Notes under the pieces: model-generated | The model's database searches: none | The model's input: only the letters and a program-made list of their open reading frames with translations | What the model was told of the DNA's origin: nothing | Translations under genes and position numbers: made by a program | Shown here: one piece after another, positions 15,448 to 26,069 of the stretch | Numbering within the stretch: position 1 is the stretch's first letter | Layout: each line of letters starts with the position of its first letter | Assembly (NCBI GenBank): GCA_945874765.1 | Contig: CAMCHQ010000014.1 | Coordinates: 1-50,487, forward strand | Reading direction: 5' to 3' | DNA length: 50,487 nt | From: an uncultured Clostridia bacterium | Lineage (GTDB): Bacteria; Bacillota; Clostridia; Oscillospirales; Acutalibacteraceae

Positions 15448-17856
15448 TCAAATTGCAACGATATTAACAAGTTTGCCGGGAACGTAGATTTCCTTTTTGA
15501 TTTCCTTACCTGCGATTTCTGCGGCAATCTTTTCATCCTTTTTTGCAAGTGCAATAGCGTCTTCCTTGCTGATATCAACAGGGACAACGATTCTTGAACG
15601 AACCTTACCTTTAACCTGAAGTGCGATTTCGACATCGTTTTCCTTAGTCTTTTCCTCGTCATATTCAGGCCACTTAGCCTCGTGAACAGCACCGCCGTAG
15701 TTCATAACCTGCCACATTTCCTCTGTTACGTGAGGGGCAAACGGGTTAAGAATGATAGTCAAATCACGAAGTTCAGCCTTATTAACGCCCTTTGCATACA
15801 TTTCATTAACCAAAGTCATCATTGAAGCAATGGCGGTGTTACATTTAAGGTTATCGATATCCTCTGTAACCTTTTTGATTGTTTTATGCATAAGCGCCTC
15901 AAGCTCAGGAGAATACTCGTCGCCGTCTTTAACGATTTCCTGCAAGTTCCAAAAACGCTCAACAAATCTCTTACAGCCCTTGATTGAATCACTGTTCCAA
16001 GGAGCAGCCTTTTCAAAGTCGCCGATGAACATTTCATAAAGACGCATTGTATCGGCACCGTATTGGTCAACGATTTCGTCAGGATTAACAACGTTGCCTC
16101 TTGACTTAGACATCTTTTCACCGTTTTGACCGAGAATCATACCGTGAGAGGTACGTTTTTGATACGGCTCTTTAGTAGGAACAACGCCGATATCATAAAG
16201 GAATTTATGCCAAAAACGTGAATAGAGAAGGTGGAGAGTAGTATGCTCCATACCGCCGTTATACCAATCAACAGGGCTCCAATATTTTGCGGCTTCCTTA
16301 GATACAAGTTCCTTATCGTTATGAGGGTCCATATATCTCAAGAAGTACCAAGACGAGCCTGCCCACTGAGGCATTGTATCTGTTTCTCTCTTAGCAGGTT
16401 TTCCGCAGCAAGGGCAAGTTGTATTAACCCAATCGGTCATTTTAGCAAGAGGAGATTCGCCTGTATCTGTCGGCTCATATGAATCAACCATAGGAAGTCT
16501 TAACGGAAGTTCGCTTTCGGGGATAGGAACGTAACCGCAATCGTCACACTTAACGATAGGGATAGGTTCGCCCCAATATCTTTGACGGGAGAATACCCAG
16601 TCACGAAGTTTGAAGTTGACCTTTTGATGACCTTTGCCCTCTTTTGTGAGCCACTCGGTAATAGCCTTTTTAGCCTCTTCAACGCTCATACCGGTAAGGA
16701 ATGAAGAATTAACAAGTTTGCCTGTTGCGCAATCGGTAAACGCTTCGTTTTCAACGCCTACCTTTGAGCCTGCAACAACCTCGATAATAGGTAAATCAAA
16801 TTTCTTTGCAAATTCCCAGTCACGTGTATCGTGAGCAGGAACAGCCATAATTGCGCCTGTACCGTAAGAAGTAAGTACATAGTCGGAAATAAAGATAGGA
16901 ATTTCTGTATCGTTTACAGGATTGATACCCATTACGCCGTCAAGCTTAACGCCTGTCTTATCCTTGTTAAGCTCTGTACGTTCAAAGTCGGATTTATGCG
17001 CAGCCTCTGCCTGATAAGCACGGATTTCATCAATATTTTTAAGTTTATCAGCCCACTTTTCAATAAGAGGGTGCTCAGGTGAAATAACCATATATGTTGC
17101 GCCGAAAAGAGTGTCGGGACGTGTTGTATAAACGGTTAATGTATCGCCTAAAGTAGTGCCGAAATCGACCTCTGCACCTGTTGACCTGCCAATCCAGTTT
17201 CTCTGCTGAACTTTAACTCTGTCGATATAATCAACGTCGTCAAGGTCATCAACAAGTCTTTGAGCATAATCGGTGATTTTAAGCATCCACTGGCTCTGAT
17301 TTTTCCTGATAACTTCACTGCCGCAACGCTCGCAAACGCCGTTTACAACCTCTTCGTTTGCAAGAACGCACTTACATGAGGTACACCAGTTTACAGCCAT
17401 TTCCTTTTTATAAGCAAGACCTTTTTTGAAAAGCTGTAAGAAAATCCACTGCGTCCATTTATAATAACTCGGGTCGGTTGTGTTAATCTCTCTTGTCCAG
17501 TCGAAAGAGAAACCGAGTGACTGAAGCTGCTGTTTAAATCTTGCAACATTCTTCTTGGTTACTTCTTCGGGGTGGATATGATTTTTAATAGCGAAGTTTT
17601 CAGTCGGGAGACCGAAAGCGTCCCAACCCATAGGATAAAGAACGTTATAGCCCTGAAGTCTTTTCTTACGTGCAACGATATCAAGCGCTGTATAAGACCT
17701 CGGGTGACCTACGTGAAGTCCCTGACCCGACGGATAAGGAAATTCAACAAGGCAGTAATACTTAGGAAGTGAAAAATCCTGTTTTGCCGCAAATGTGTTT
17801 TGAGTGTACCAAACGTTTTGCCATTTGGCTTCAATCTCTTTAAAATTGTACTCCAT
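15448..17856 (-). CDS. leuS: Leucyl-tRNA synthetase
   Basis: Class I aminoacyl-tRNA synthetase charging tRNA-Leu. The 802 residues contain the HIGH-type motif [16 protein letters not shown] near residue 40, a zinc ribbon with CTSCKCV and CERCGS (about 158-178), the CP1 editing domain with [20 protein letters not shown], a second Cys cluster (KCDDCGYVP and CPCCGK) and the KMSKS loop [10 protein letters not shown]. The C-terminus is the anticodon-binding domain and a short terminal domain. It starts three bases after rsfS and is the last housekeeping gene of the long operon. No T-box precedes it. Confidence 0.98.
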   Translation of the reverse strand: MEYNFKEIEAKWQNVWYTQNTFAAKQDFSLPKYYCLVEFPYPSGQGLHVGHPRSYTALDIVARKKRLQGYNVLYPMGWDAFGLPTENFAIKNHIHPEEVTKKNVARFKQQLQSLGFSFDWTREINTTDPSYYKWTQWIFLQLFKKGLAYKKEMAVNWCTSCKCVLANEEVVNGVCERCGSEVIRKNQSQWMLKITDYAQRLVDDLDDVDYIDRVKVQQRNWIGRSTGAEVDFGTTLGDTLTVYTTRPDTLFGATYMVISPEHPLIEKWADKLKNIDEIRAYQAEAAHKSDFERTELNKDKTGVKLDGVMGINPVNDTEIPIFISDYVLTSYGTGAIMAVPAHDTRDWEFAKKFDLPIIEVVAGSKVGVENEAFTDCATGKLVNSSFLTGMSVEEAKKAITEWLTKEGKGHQKVNFKLRDWVFSRQRYWGEPIPIVKCDDCGYVPIPESELPLRLPMVDSYEPTDTGESPLAKMTDWVNTTCPCCGKPAKRETDTMPQWAGSSWYFLRYMDPHNDKELVSKEAAKYWSPVDWYNGGMEHTTLHLLYSRFWHKFLYDIGVVPTKEPYQKRTSHGMILGQNGEKMSKSRGNVVNPDEIVDQYGADTMRLYEMFIGDFEKAAPWNSDSIKGCKRFVERFWNLQEIVKDGDEYSPELEALMHKTIKKVTEDIDNLKCNTAIASMMTLVNEMYAKGVNKAELRDLTIILNPFAPHVTEEMWQVMNYGGAVHEAKWPEYDEEKTKENDVEIALQVKGKVRSRIVVPVDISKEDAIALAKKDEKIAAEIAGKEIKKEIYVPGKLVNIVAI

Positions 17857-17859
17857 ATT

Positions 17860-18213
17860 TTAATCCTCCAATAATTTTGCTGTATCTAAGATTTCGCCGT
17901 CCTCCCACAAACGTTCAAGCGAATAAAATTCACGCTGCTGCTTATGGAAAATATGAATAACGACTGAATTATAATCAAGGCAAACCCACGAAGTGTTTCT
18001 GCCCTCAATATGATGAGCTTCTGCCCCGAGCAAGTCAAGCTTATATTCAACCTCGTCGGAAATAGCCTTAACCTGAGTTGAGCTTGTTGCCGTAGCGATT
18101 ACGAAATAATCGGTGAGAACGGTTAAATCGGTAATGCCGATAACCTCGATATCCTCGCCTTTTTTACTGTCTATAGCCTTAACGGCTGTTTTTACTATAT
18201 CAAGTGACTGCAT
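17860..18213 (-). CDS. rsfS: Ribosomal silencing factor RsfS
   Basis: Binds ribosomal protein uL14 and prevents subunit joining when nutrients fall. The protein has 117 residues from the ATG at 18213, chosen because GGAAGGGTG lies just upstream; a longer frame opening at 18267 would overlap yqeK. The core motifs TDYFVIATATSSTQVKAI, GRNTSWVCLDYNSVVIHIF and the final FYSLERLWEDGE are the DUF143/Oligomerisation signature. It sits between yqeK and leuS as in most Firmicutes. Confidence 0.95.
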   Translation of the reverse strand: MQSLDIVKTAVKAIDSKKGEDIEVIGITDLTVLTDYFVIATATSSTQVKAISDEVEYKLDLLGAEAHHIEGRNTSWVCLDYNSVVIHIFHKQQREFYSLERLWEDGEILDTAKLLED

Positions 18214-18226
18214 ATATTCACCCTTC

Positions 18227-18796
18227 CTAATTAAAATATTCGTCAATAATCCAATTGTACGCCTCAACCGTCATAGGATGAAGCAATATCCGCCTTGAAG
18301 CAACCGATTTGATTGTGTAGGCAGTGCCGTAAAGAAGCCCGTATTCGATACCTCTTTGCGTTTCTTTTCTTATTATATCTATATCCTTATAATCTCTGTC
18401 GGCAGAAATAAAATCGGCAAGATAGATAATCTGTTCAAGCATAGTCATTTTGGCTCTGCCCGTGGTGTGATATCTGATTGCATTTAAGATATCTTTATCT
18501 TTCACACCGAGAATTTTAGCCATAGCCGAGCCGGAAGCCTGATGCAGGAACTTATCTCCCCTTTTGTCAAACGGGTGAAGTTCAATACCTGCATATTTAA
18601 TAATTTCAAGCTGAGAGGATTTACTTGTTTCCTTAGTGATATCGTGCAAAAGACCTGCAACCTCCGCCTTTTCGACATCCTCGCCGTATCTTTCGGCAAG
18701 TTTTTTAGCGCTTTGGGAGACGCAAAGGGAATGATAAAATCTCCTGCTTGAAAGTGTATTTCTTAAAATTTTCATATAAGCTTCGGTATCATACAT
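18227..18796 (-). CDS. yqeK: HD-domain diadenosine tetraphosphatase YqeK
   Basis: Symmetrical Ap4A hydrolase family that splits Ap4A to two ADP. The 189 residues carry an HD phosphohydrolase domain: His22 in RFYHSLCVSQSA, His51-Asp52 in GLLHDITKE, and later HTTGRAKM and YLADFISADRDY. It overlaps nadD by eight bases and is followed by rsfS 13 bases later, the conserved nadD-yqeK-rsfS order. Confidence 0.93.
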   Translation of the reverse strand: MYDTEAYMKILRNTLSSRRFYHSLCVSQSAKKLAERYGEDVEKAEVAGLLHDITKETSKSSQLEIIKYAGIELHPFDKRGDKFLHQASGSAMAKILGVKDKDILNAIRYHTTGRAKMTMLEQIIYLADFISADRDYKDIDIIRKETQRGIEYGLLYGTAYTIKSVASRRILLHPMTVEAYNWIIDEYFN

Positions 18797-19406
18797 TATA
18801 AATTCTCCTCTTAATTATGTAATCATAAACCTTTTTCGGTACAAGAGAGGAAAAATCCTCGCCGTTTTTTATCTTTTGCCTTATCTCGCTTGAGCTGACT
18901 TTTAAAACAGGAGAGGTCAAAAGCTTAAATTTATTCATATCAAGACCGTCGAGCCTTGAAGCAAAGCTTAAAATCTCCGCCTTTTCATTCTCATCTTCTC
19001 TTGCCGAAGTGCAAAGAGTGACAAGGGATAAAATTTCTTTATACTTATACCACTTATCAAAATGAAGTATTTGGTCAGCGCCGATTATAAGGTAAAATTC
19101 TGCGTTAGTATATATTTTTTCAAGCTGTAAAAGAGTTAAATACGTATAACTTTTGCCACTCAGTTTAAACTCTATATCGCTTATTTCAAATTTATCAAAC
19201 GGTGAAATTGCAAGCTCGAGCATATTAAATCTATCCTCTTTAGGTGCAAAATTATCGCTTGATTTATGAGGCGGACAAGCAGTCGGGATAAAAAGAATTT
19301 TATCAAGTTTGAGTTCATTGAGGTAATGAAGCGCAAGATTGATATGCCCGTTATGAACAGGGTTGAATGCTCCGCCGAAAATTCCTATTTTCTGCTTATC
19401 TGCCAT
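18789..19406 (-). CDS. nadD: Nicotinate-nucleotide adenylyltransferase
   Basis: Joins nicotinate mononucleotide and ATP to make deamido-NAD in NAD synthesis. The 205-residue protein opens with the nucleotidyltransferase motif IGIFGGAFNPVHNGH and ends with the second motif VSSSEIRQKI near residue 170, the usual NadD layout. It overlaps yhbY by 11 bases at its start. Confidence 0.96.
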   Translation of the reverse strand: MADKQKIGIFGGAFNPVHNGHINLALHYLNELKLDKILFIPTACPPHKSSDNFAPKEDRFNMLELAISPFDKFEISDIEFKLSGKSYTYLTLLQLEKIYTNAEFYLIIGADQILHFDKWYKYKEILSLVTLCTSAREDENEKAEILSFASRLDGLDMNKFKLLTSPVLKVSSSEIRQKIKNGEDFSSLVPKKVYDYIIKRRIYNV

Positions 19407-19821
19407 AATATTTAGGTCTGTCGTATTTAGCGTAAGGGTTTTTAGCCTCTTTTTCTCTTTGACGCTGTCTTTTGCCCTTAATCTTTACTTTCTTTTTGGC
19501 TGTTGCCTTAGCGGTGCCCGAGCCTCTTTTTTTCTTTTTCTCTGCGATACGCTCCTCGTCCGCCTCACGGTAAAGCACGATAATACCGCCGATTACCTGA
19601 ATAACCTCTGCGCCGAGAGGTTCGGCAAGTTTTTGTGCAAGTTCCTTAGGGGATTCGGGTGCCGATTCAAGGTGAACTCTGATTTTAATAAGCTCACGGT
19701 TATCAAGAGTATCGTCAATTTGAGTAAGTAAATTTTCGCTTATACCCTCCTTGCCGATTTGAATAATAGGTTCGAGAGGATTAGCTTTTGCTCTTAAAGC
19801 CGCTCTTTGCTTAGAAGTCAT
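19396..19821 (-). CDS. yhbY: YhbY-family RNA-binding protein
   Basis: A CRM-domain protein linked in other bacteria to 50S ribosome assembly. Of its 141 residues the first 95 form the CRM fold, with LRAKANPLEPIIQIGKEG and the GGxxVLYR-type end IGGIIVLYREA. The last 45 residues are a very basic Lys/Arg tail (KKKRGSGTAKATAKKKVKIKG), longer than in YhbY of Proteobacteria and probably extra RNA contact. It overlaps rdgB by four bases. Confidence 0.92.
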   Translation of the reverse strand: MTSKQRAALRAKANPLEPIIQIGKEGISENLLTQIDDTLDNRELIKIRVHLESAPESPKELAQKLAEPLGAEVIQVIGGIIVLYREADEERIAEKKKKRGSGTAKATAKKKVKIKGKRQRQREKEAKNPYAKYDRPKYYGR

Positions 19822-20405
19822 ATAATTTTCTCCAATTCTTTAGTTAATAAACGAAGTGCGTTGCCACGGTGACTGATTTTATCCTTTTCCTCGGCTGTAT
19901 ATCTGCCGAAAGCCTTGCCGTCAACAAGAAAAAGCGGGTCATAGCCGAATCCCTCGTGACCGTCACGTTCAAAACCGATAACACCCGGACATTCGCCTCT
20001 TACAACGATTTCACGTCCGTCGGGAAAAGTACAGCAAATAGCGCAAACATAATGAGCCGTTCTCTTTTCAAGCGGTACGCCGTCAAGTTTTTCGAGAAGC
20101 AAGTCGTTATTTTTTTCGTCATTGCCGTGCTCGCCTGCAAAACGTGCCGAAAAGATACCCGGTGCGCCGTCAAGATAATCAACGCACAAGCCCGAATCGT
20201 CAGCAATTGCCGGCATATTCATCTCTTTACAAGCCGCTCTTGCTTTAAGTTTTGCGTTATCCTCAAAAGTTTCGCCGTCCTCCACAACGTCATCAAGCTG
20301 TTTGCCGAGCATTTTTGCGGTTACGACATTAATACCGAGAGGGGACAAAATACGCTGCATTTCCGCAAGTTTTTTCATATTATTTGTTGCTAAAATGAAA
20401 TCCAT
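19818..20405 (-). CDS. rdgB: XTP/dITP diphosphatase
   Basis: Removes non-canonical purine nucleotides (XTP, dITP, ITP) by hydrolysis to monophosphates. The 195 residues begin ATNNMKKLAEM, the family's substrate loop, and contain DDSGLCVDYLDGAPGIFSARFAG and GFGYDPLFLVDG with SHRGNALR at the end, all HAM1/RdgB signatures. It starts nine bases after ftsY and overlaps yhbY by four bases. Confidence 0.96.
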   Translation of the reverse strand: MDFILATNNMKKLAEMQRILSPLGINVVTAKMLGKQLDDVVEDGETFEDNAKLKARAACKEMNMPAIADDSGLCVDYLDGAPGIFSARFAGEHGNDEKNNDLLLEKLDGVPLEKRTAHYVCAICCTFPDGREIVVRGECPGVIGFERDGHEGFGYDPLFLVDGKAFGRYTAEEKDKISHRGNALRLLTKELEKII

Positions 20406-20414
20406 AATTTCCTC

Positions 20415-21401
20415 CTACTGAGCCTTTTTATCCTCAGGCTCATCATCGTGCTGAATGAAATCGGTTATTTCCTTATCGTCGTCGGGGATTTTTGCGTCAA
20501 AAAGACCTGCTGCAAATGCGTCTGCGTCAAACGGCTGTAAATCCTCAATCTTTTCACCCACGCCGACAAATTTAACCGGAACGTCAAGCTCATTATTGAT
20601 TGCAAGAACGACACCGCCCTTAGCTGTTCCGTCAAGTTTTGTAAGAACAATACCGGTAATTCCTGCCGCTTCCTTAAAGTCCTTAGCCTGATTTACGGCA
20701 TTTTGACCTGTTGTAGCGTCAAGCACCAAAAGAATTTCCTTTGATGCGTCGGGAAGTTCCCTGTCGATAACACGGCTGATTTTGTTAAGCTCGTCCATAA
20801 GATTTTTCTTGTTATGAAGTCTGCCGGCAGTATCGATAATGATTACGTCGCTGCCTCTTGCCTTACCTGCCGCAATTGTATCATAAACAACGGAAGCGGG
20901 GTCGGAGCCTTCGCCGTGCTTAATCAAATCAACGTCTGCTCGATCCGCCCAAACCTGAAGTTGCTCGATAGCTGCGGCACGGAAAGTATCGGCAGCGCCC
21001 AAAATAACGCTTCTGCCCTGCTGTTTAAGTCTCATAGCAAGTTTGCCGATAGTGGTTGTTTTGCCGACGCCGTTTACACCGATAACGAGAATTACCGACG
21101 GCTTGGTACGAAGTCTTAAATAACTGCCGCCCCAAACGATACCCGAAACGATATCTTTCATCATTTCACGTACCTGCCTTACGTCATCAACCTTATCATT
21201 TTCGATTTTGCTTTTTAAATCACGGATAATTCTCTCGGCGGTCGGCATTCCGACATCACCCATAATAAGAATTTCCTCAAGGTCATCAAAAAATTCGGGA
21301 GTGATTTTTTCATAAGAATCCATTACCTCGTCAAGCTGAGCGGTAATGCCCTCGTCTCTTGTCTTTTTAAGACCTCTTTTAAATACAGAAAAAATACCCA
21401 T
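20415..21401 (-). CDS. ftsY: Signal recognition particle receptor FtsY
   Basis: SRP-family GTPase that receives ribosome-nascent chain complexes at the membrane. The 328 residues comprise a four-helix N domain and G domain with G1 [10 protein letters not shown] (108-117), [15 protein letters not shown] and the closing [12 protein letters not shown]. The acidic A domain of the E. coli protein is missing, as in most Firmicutes. A short acidic, Asp/Glu-rich tail ends the protein. It follows smc, from which it is separated by 127 bases holding two palindromic repeats. Confidence 0.97.
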   Translation of the reverse strand: MGIFSVFKRGLKKTRDEGITAQLDEVMDSYEKITPEFFDDLEEILIMGDVGMPTAERIIRDLKSKIENDKVDDVRQVREMMKDIVSGIVWGGSYLRLRTKPSVILVIGVNGVGKTTTIGKLAMRLKQQGRSVILGAADTFRAAAIEQLQVWADRADVDLIKHGEGSDPASVVYDTIAAGKARGSDVIIIDTAGRLHNKKNLMDELNKISRVIDRELPDASKEILLVLDATTGQNAVNQAKDFKEAAGITGIVLTKLDGTAKGGVVLAINNELDVPVKFVGVGEKIEDLQPFDADAFAAGLFDAKIPDDDKEITDFIQHDDEPEDKKAQ

Positions 21402-21445
21402 ATCAGTTCTTCCTTTATATTATTACATTATATATTTATCTTGTC

Positions 21446-21471
21446 GGCAGGAGCAAGCCTCTGCCCTACGG
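21446..21471 (-). repeat. GTAG-headed palindromic repeat, class 2
   Basis: On the minus strand GTAG is followed by GGCAGAGGCTTGCTCCTGCC, a stem with central loop. A near copy lies at 44292-44315. It sits in the smc-ftsY gap. Confidence 0.7.
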
Positions 21472-21490
21472 ATTAACAATTACACCGTTT

Positions 21491-21515
21491 TGCAGAAGCA
21501 AATTCTGCACTACGG
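21491..21515 (-). repeat. GTAG-headed palindromic repeat, class 3
   Basis: On the minus strand GTAG is followed by TGCAGAATTTGCTTCTGCA, another stem with a central loop, 19 bases away from the class 2 element. Confidence 0.65.
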
Positions 21516-21528
21516 TTAAGTTTACAGA

Positions 21529-24500
21529 TTATTCAAGTCCCATCTTTGCGGCAAGTTCGGCTGTTTGAAGTTCAATAAGTTTTGAAACACCCTTTTCCTG
21601 CATTGTGACACCGTAGAGAACGTCTGCCTCTTCCATAGTACCACGTCTGTGAGTGATTGAAATAAACTGTGTTTTATCTGTCATCTTACGCATATATTTT
21701 GCAAAACGTTCAACGTTGACATCGTCAAGCGCCGCCTCAACCTCGTCATAAATACAAAACGGAGCCGGCTGTACTTTAAGAACGCTGAACAAAAGCGCCA
21801 TAGCCGCAAGCGATTTTTCACCGCCGGAGAAAAGGTTGATATTTTGTACCGACTTTCCGGGTGGCTGAATACGAATTTCAATAGGAGATTCAAGGCAATT
21901 GTCAGGCTCTTCCAAAATAAGTTCGCCCTTACCGCCGCCGAAGAAATCGGCAAAGCAAACCTTAAATTCCGCATTAATCTTATTAAATTGGGTAAGGAAT
22001 TTTTCACTCATGGAAGCGGTCAAATCCTCAATTATCTTCATAAGTTCACTCTTTGACTTTTCAACGTCGCCTATCTGCTCTTTAAGGAATGTGTAGCGTT
22101 CGCTGACCTCTTTATACTCCTCAATAGCGCCGACATTGATTGAGCCGAGATTTTTGATTGCAACTTTAATTTCGTGAAGTCTGCGCTTAGCCTCGGTCAT
22201 ATCCTCAATTTGAATATTGAGCGCTTCCGCTTCGTGCTTTGTAAGCTCATACTGCTCAAAAAGCATATCGTTAAGCTCGTCATACTCCTTTTTCATTGCA
22301 TTTTTTCTCTCATCAAGACGAACGATAGAACCAGACAGTTTTTCCCTGTCCTGATTTTTAATCTTTTCCTCGCCTCTGAGTTCGGTAGTACGTTTTTCAA
22401 GCTCGTTTCTTTGATTAATCTGCTCGCTTACGTCTTTATCCGATTGCTCCGCCTTAACCCTGAGGTCATTGGCAGACGCCTTAATTTCATTGATTGAGAT
22501 AAGAAGCGTTTTATTTCTCTCATCAATCGACTTAATCTCTTCCTCAATCGTTTTAACTCTGTCAGACTGAGTATTTTTCCTCAAATTAAGTTCTTCAATC
22601 GAAAGTTTAGCCGCCTCGTTATCCTTTGCAAGAGTAACAAGTTCAAGATTGATTTTCTCACTCTTTTCCCTGTACTCATCACGCTTTGCATTAAGCTCGC
22701 TTGCGTTGCCGGAAGTCTTTTCAAGTTCGTTTTCGGTCTTTGAAATTTCCTCTTCTATAGATTTAATTTCAGCCTCGCAGGATTTCGCTTCGTTTTCAAA
22801 CTCGTCAATTCTCTCTTTGGAGCTGTCCTTTTCATTAACAAGAACAGAAAGCTGAGAGGACAAAAGGTCATATCTTTCAGCCACAAGTTTATGCTCGCCC
22901 TGTGCCCTGATAAGTTCTTCCTTAGCCTGCTGCAAATCAGCCTGAGCACCTTGGAGAGAGGCAAGTGCAAAGTTAGCCTCTTCAAGCGCCGTTTTATATT
23001 CCGCCTTGATTTTTTCAAGTTCTTTTGCAATTTTTTCGGCTTCACTGTTAAGTTCGTCAATCATATTGCCACGGGAGAGAATACCTGCGCCCTTTGACTG
23101 CGAACCGCCCGTCATCGAACCGCCCGGATTGATAACCTGACCGTCAACGGTAACAATTTTAAATCTGTTTGAATATCTTTTTGAAATGCCGATAGCCGAG
23201 TCCATATCCTCAACTATAACAACCCTGCCCAAAAGGTTTGAAATAATATTTTTATATTCCCTCTTACAGTCAACAAGGTCGCTTGCGATTGCAACAAAGC
23301 CCAAATTATCGTCAAGGTCTTTTTCGTCAAGACTTCTCGGTTTGATTGCCGAAATAGGAAGAAATGTCGCCCTGCCGACACGGTTATTTTTAAGATAATA
23401 AATAGCACGCTTAGCGTCCGCCTCATTGCCGACAACGATATTTTGCATTGCCGCACCGAGTGCAACCTCAACTGCCACGCTGTACTCATTATCAACGGTG
23501 ATAAGTTGAGAAAGCGGACCGTGAATACCCGAAAGCGCCTTACTTTGTGCCTGACGCATAACCGCCTTAACAGCACCCGAAAAGCCTTCCATATTTTTTT
23601 CAAGGTCTAAAAGCATTTTCGCCCTTTGCGCCTTTTGGTTATAATCGTTAGTTAATTTTTCAAGCTGTGCCTTAATTTTTTCCGCTTTGGCATTTTTAGT
23701 ATCAAGCTTAATTTTATAGCCTTGCATTGAATTGTTGTTTTCATCAATACGTGCTTGCAGCTTCTCTAAATTGTCATCGCTTTTTTCTTTAAGTTCTTTA
23801 AACTTTTCAAGTTCTTCACGGCTTTTTTCAATCGACGAGTCAACAACGCTCTGCCTCGACTTAATCTCCTGAGAAGAAGTAAGCGCCTGAGAACATTTTA
23901 CACGGCAATCGGAAAGTTTAAGAGTAAGAGAAGTAATTTTTTGATTAAGTTCAACCGTGAGTTTTGAAAATTCCTCATTTGATGAAAGAAGATTATTCAT
24001 CTCGTCGGTAACGCTTTTAAGTTCGGATTTTTTCTCCTCAATTTCCTTTTCGCTTTTTGAGATAAACTGCTCTTTTTCCTCTATCTGCGCATCAATTGAA
24101 AGATTTGTATTATCAACGTCGCCGATATCGTTTTTAAGCCTTTCGATAGTTTCGTTATTATGATTTAAAGTGGTTTCCAAAACGGAAGCCTCGCCGTCTT
24201 TACGAAGCGCCTGCTCCTCATAAGCCTTTGAGCCTGCTCTTATCTGCTCGATTTGAGTATTGATTGAAACAGTCTTTTGCGCTATTTCCTCAATCTCCTG
24301 CTCAATTTCTTTAAGTTCCTTTTCGCAAACGTCATAAGAAGCGTTGGCGGCGTCGATTTTATGCTCCTGCTCTCTCAAATCATTTGTAAAGCGGTTAATC
24401 TTATTAACCCAAACACCGATTTCAAGCGTTTTCTTCTCATCCGAAAGAGTGATAAACTTCTGCGCCTTTTCACTCTGCTTTCTGAGCGGTTCGACACGGC

Positions 24501-25098
24501 TTTCAAGTTCGCCCAAAATATCAAGAAGCCTTACCAAATTTTCCTGCGCCTGGTCAAGCCTGCGTGTTGCGTCTTTTCTTTTATGACGGAAAAGGGAAAT
24601 ACCTGCCGCCTCTTCAAAAAGCTCACGTCTGTCCTCGTTTTTCTGAGAAATGATAGAGTCAATCTTACCCTGACCTACCATCGAATAGCCGTCTGAGCCG
24701 AGACCCGTATCCATAAAGAGTTCCCTTATATCTCTCGCCCTTACCGTTTCGCCGTCGATTTTATATTCGCTTTCGCCAGAACGGTAATATCTTCTTGAAA
24801 CGGTTACAACCTCGCCCTTATCTTTAAGAGTTTGGTCGGTGTTATCAAGAGTAAGCTGAACCTGCGCAAAGCCCAAAGCCTTACGTGCGGAAGTACCGCT
24901 GAAGATAACGTCCTCCATTTTTGAACCACGAAGAGATTTAGAGCTTGTCTCCCCCAAAACCCAACGAACAGCGTCGGAAATATTACTTTTGCCTGAACCG
25001 TTAGGACCTACAACAGCGGTAATACCCTTGCCGAAGTTAAGCGTTGTCCTGTCCGGAAAAGACTTAAAGCCTTGTATTTCAAGTGATTTTAATACCAT
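21529..25098 (-). CDS. smc: Chromosome segregation protein SMC
   Basis: ATPase of the bacterial condensin, which with ScpA and ScpB compacts and resolves sister chromosomes. The 1189 residues show the full layout: Walker A GPNGSGKSN (31-39), QGKIDSII near 143, coiled coil from about 170 to 490, hinge around 500-660 (GFSGAVKAVM...VNPGGSMTGG-like QVINPGGSMTGGS), second coiled coil, then the signature FSGGEKSLAAMALLF, Walker B FCIYDEVEAALDD and D-loop. It begins by a TAATG overlap with the preceding radical SAM gene. Confidence 0.98.
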   Translation of the reverse strand: MVLKSLEIQGFKSFPDRTTLNFGKGITAVVGPNGSGKSNISDAVRWVLGETSSKSLRGSKMEDVIFSGTSARKALGFAQVQLTLDNTDQTLKDKGEVVTVSRRYYRSGESEYKIDGETVRARDIRELFMDTGLGSDGYSMVGQGKIDSIISQKNEDRRELFEEAAGISLFRHKRKDATRRLDQAQENLVRLLDILGELESRVEPLRKQSEKAQKFITLSDEKKTLEIGVWVNKINRFTNDLREQEHKIDAANASYDVCEKELKEIEQEIEEIAQKTVSINTQIEQIRAGSKAYEEQALRKDGEASVLETTLNHNNETIERLKNDIGDVDNTNLSIDAQIEEKEQFISKSEKEIEEKKSELKSVTDEMNNLLSSNEEFSKLTVELNQKITSLTLKLSDCRVKCSQALTSSQEIKSRQSVVDSSIEKSREELEKFKELKEKSDDNLEKLQARIDENNNSMQGYKIKLDTKNAKAEKIKAQLEKLTNDYNQKAQRAKMLLDLEKNMEGFSGAVKAVMRQAQSKALSGIHGPLSQLITVDNEYSVAVEVALGAAMQNIVVGNEADAKRAIYYLKNNRVGRATFLPISAIKPRSLDEKDLDDNLGFVAIASDLVDCKREYKNIISNLLGRVVIVEDMDSAIGISKRYSNRFKIVTVDGQVINPGGSMTGGSQSKGAGILSRGNMIDELNSEAEKIAKELEKIKAEYKTALEEANFALASLQGAQADLQQAKEELIRAQGEHKLVAERYDLLSSQLSVLVNEKDSSKERIDEFENEAKSCEAEIKSIEEEISKTENELEKTSGNASELNAKRDEYREKSEKINLELVTLAKDNEAAKLSIEELNLRKNTQSDRVKTIEEEIKSIDERNKTLLISINEIKASANDLRVKAEQSDKDVSEQINQRNELEKRTTELRGEEKIKNQDREKLSGSIVRLDERKNAMKKEYDELNDMLFEQYELTKHEAEALNIQIEDMTEAKRRLHEIKVAIKNLGSINVGAIEEYKEVSERYTFLKEQIGDVEKSKSELMKIIEDLTASMSEKFLTQFNKINAEFKVCFADFFGGGKGELILEEPDNCLESPIEIRIQPPGKSVQNINLFSGGEKSLAAMALLFSVLKVQPAPFCIYDEVEAALDDVNVERFAKYMRKMTDKTQFISITHRRGTMEEADVLYGVTMQEKGVSKLIELQTAELAAKMGLE

Positions 25099-26069
25099 TA
25101 TTTTATCTCCAATTCATCAACATCAAGACTGTTGTCGATAACAATTTTTATATTATATCCTCTCTCGATAAGAAGATAGATATTTGACTTTTTATTGCCC
25201 TTCAGCTTTGAAAGTGACCTTGAATTGACAGCCACCTCATAATCAGCCGGAGGAAGTGCAAGAATTTTATCAACCATAATTCTCGACTTAACAAGCTCGC
25301 CGAAGCTGTCGTGAAAACCGCCCGCAAGCATATTTTTCTTAATATCCTCGCTTGAATGAAGCCCCAAGCGAATGATTTTTATATTATTTTTTTCAAAAAG
25401 GGGAACAAGTTTTGCACAAAGTTCAGCCGACTCATCGGCATTAAGAGGTTTATATTCACCGCTTAAATAAAGGTCTGCAAGGTATGTACCCTTTAAAACA
25501 ACCGTCGGATAAATTCTGACTGTTTTCGGCTCAAGTTCAATAATTTTTTCAGCCGTTTTTAACGCTTTTTCTTTTGTATCTTTATAAAGCCCCGTCATCA
25601 TCTGAAGTCCGAGTTCAAAGCCGAAAGACTTGATAAGATTTGACGCATTTACCACGTCTTTACTTGTGTGCCCACGTCTGTTAGCCAAAAGTACTTCGTC
25701 GTCCATACTCTGCGCACCGAGTTCGATACTCGTAACACCGTACTCTTTTAGCAAGGTTAAAATTTCTTCATCAATGCAGTCGGGACGGGTGGAAATCCTT
25801 ATCCCCTTTACTTCATTTGACTTTATATATTTATTTGCCGCTTTCAAAAGAGAGAGCATATATTCTCTGTCAATCGCAGTAAACGAACCGCCGAAAAAGG
25901 CAATTTCATATTCAAAACCCTTTGATTTAAGCGCCGTTTGAACAGCTTTATCAACGTCTTGCGGTGTAGGCTGACAGGTGTGACCCGTTATTGTTTTTTG
26001 ATTGCAAAACGAGCACTGACAGGGACAGCCCAAATGAGGAACGAAAATACTGATATTACCCTTTTTCAT
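25098..26069 (-). CDS. Elp3-like radical SAM protein of the rnc-smc locus
   Basis: A 323-residue radical SAM enzyme of unknown reaction that is often encoded between rnc and smc in Clostridia. Cluster cysteines are in HLGCPCQCSFCNQ (CX3CX2C, about 15-22), followed by FFGGSFTAI, STRPDCIDEE, ELGAQSMDDEVL and GLQMMTGL, which are Elp3/MiaB-type barrel motifs. The Elp3 acetyltransferase domain is missing. It overlaps rnc by ATGA and smc by one base, so it is tightly coupled in translation. Confidence 0.87.
   Translation of the reverse strand: MKKGNISIFVPHLGCPCQCSFCNQKTITGHTCQPTPQDVDKAVQTALKSKGFEYEIAFFGGSFTAIDREYMLSLLKAANKYIKSNEVKGIRISTRPDCIDEEILTLLKEYGVTSIELGAQSMDDEVLLANRRGHTSKDVVNASNLIKSFGFELGLQMMTGLYKDTKEKALKTAEKIIELEPKTVRIYPTVVLKGTYLADLYLSGEYKPLNADESAELCAKLVPLFEKNNIKIIRLGLHSSEDIKKNMLAGGFHDSFGELVKSRIMVDKILALPPADYEVAVNSRSLSKLKGNKKSNIYLLIERGYNIKIVIDNSLDVDELEIK

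Noticed and set aside
15192-15692. A 166-codon minus-strand reading frame spanning the leuS 3' end and the repeat block
   Set aside because: Most of it is the leuS sequence in another frame, and the rest is the 64-bp repeat and palindrome read as protein. No ribosome binding site or family likeness.
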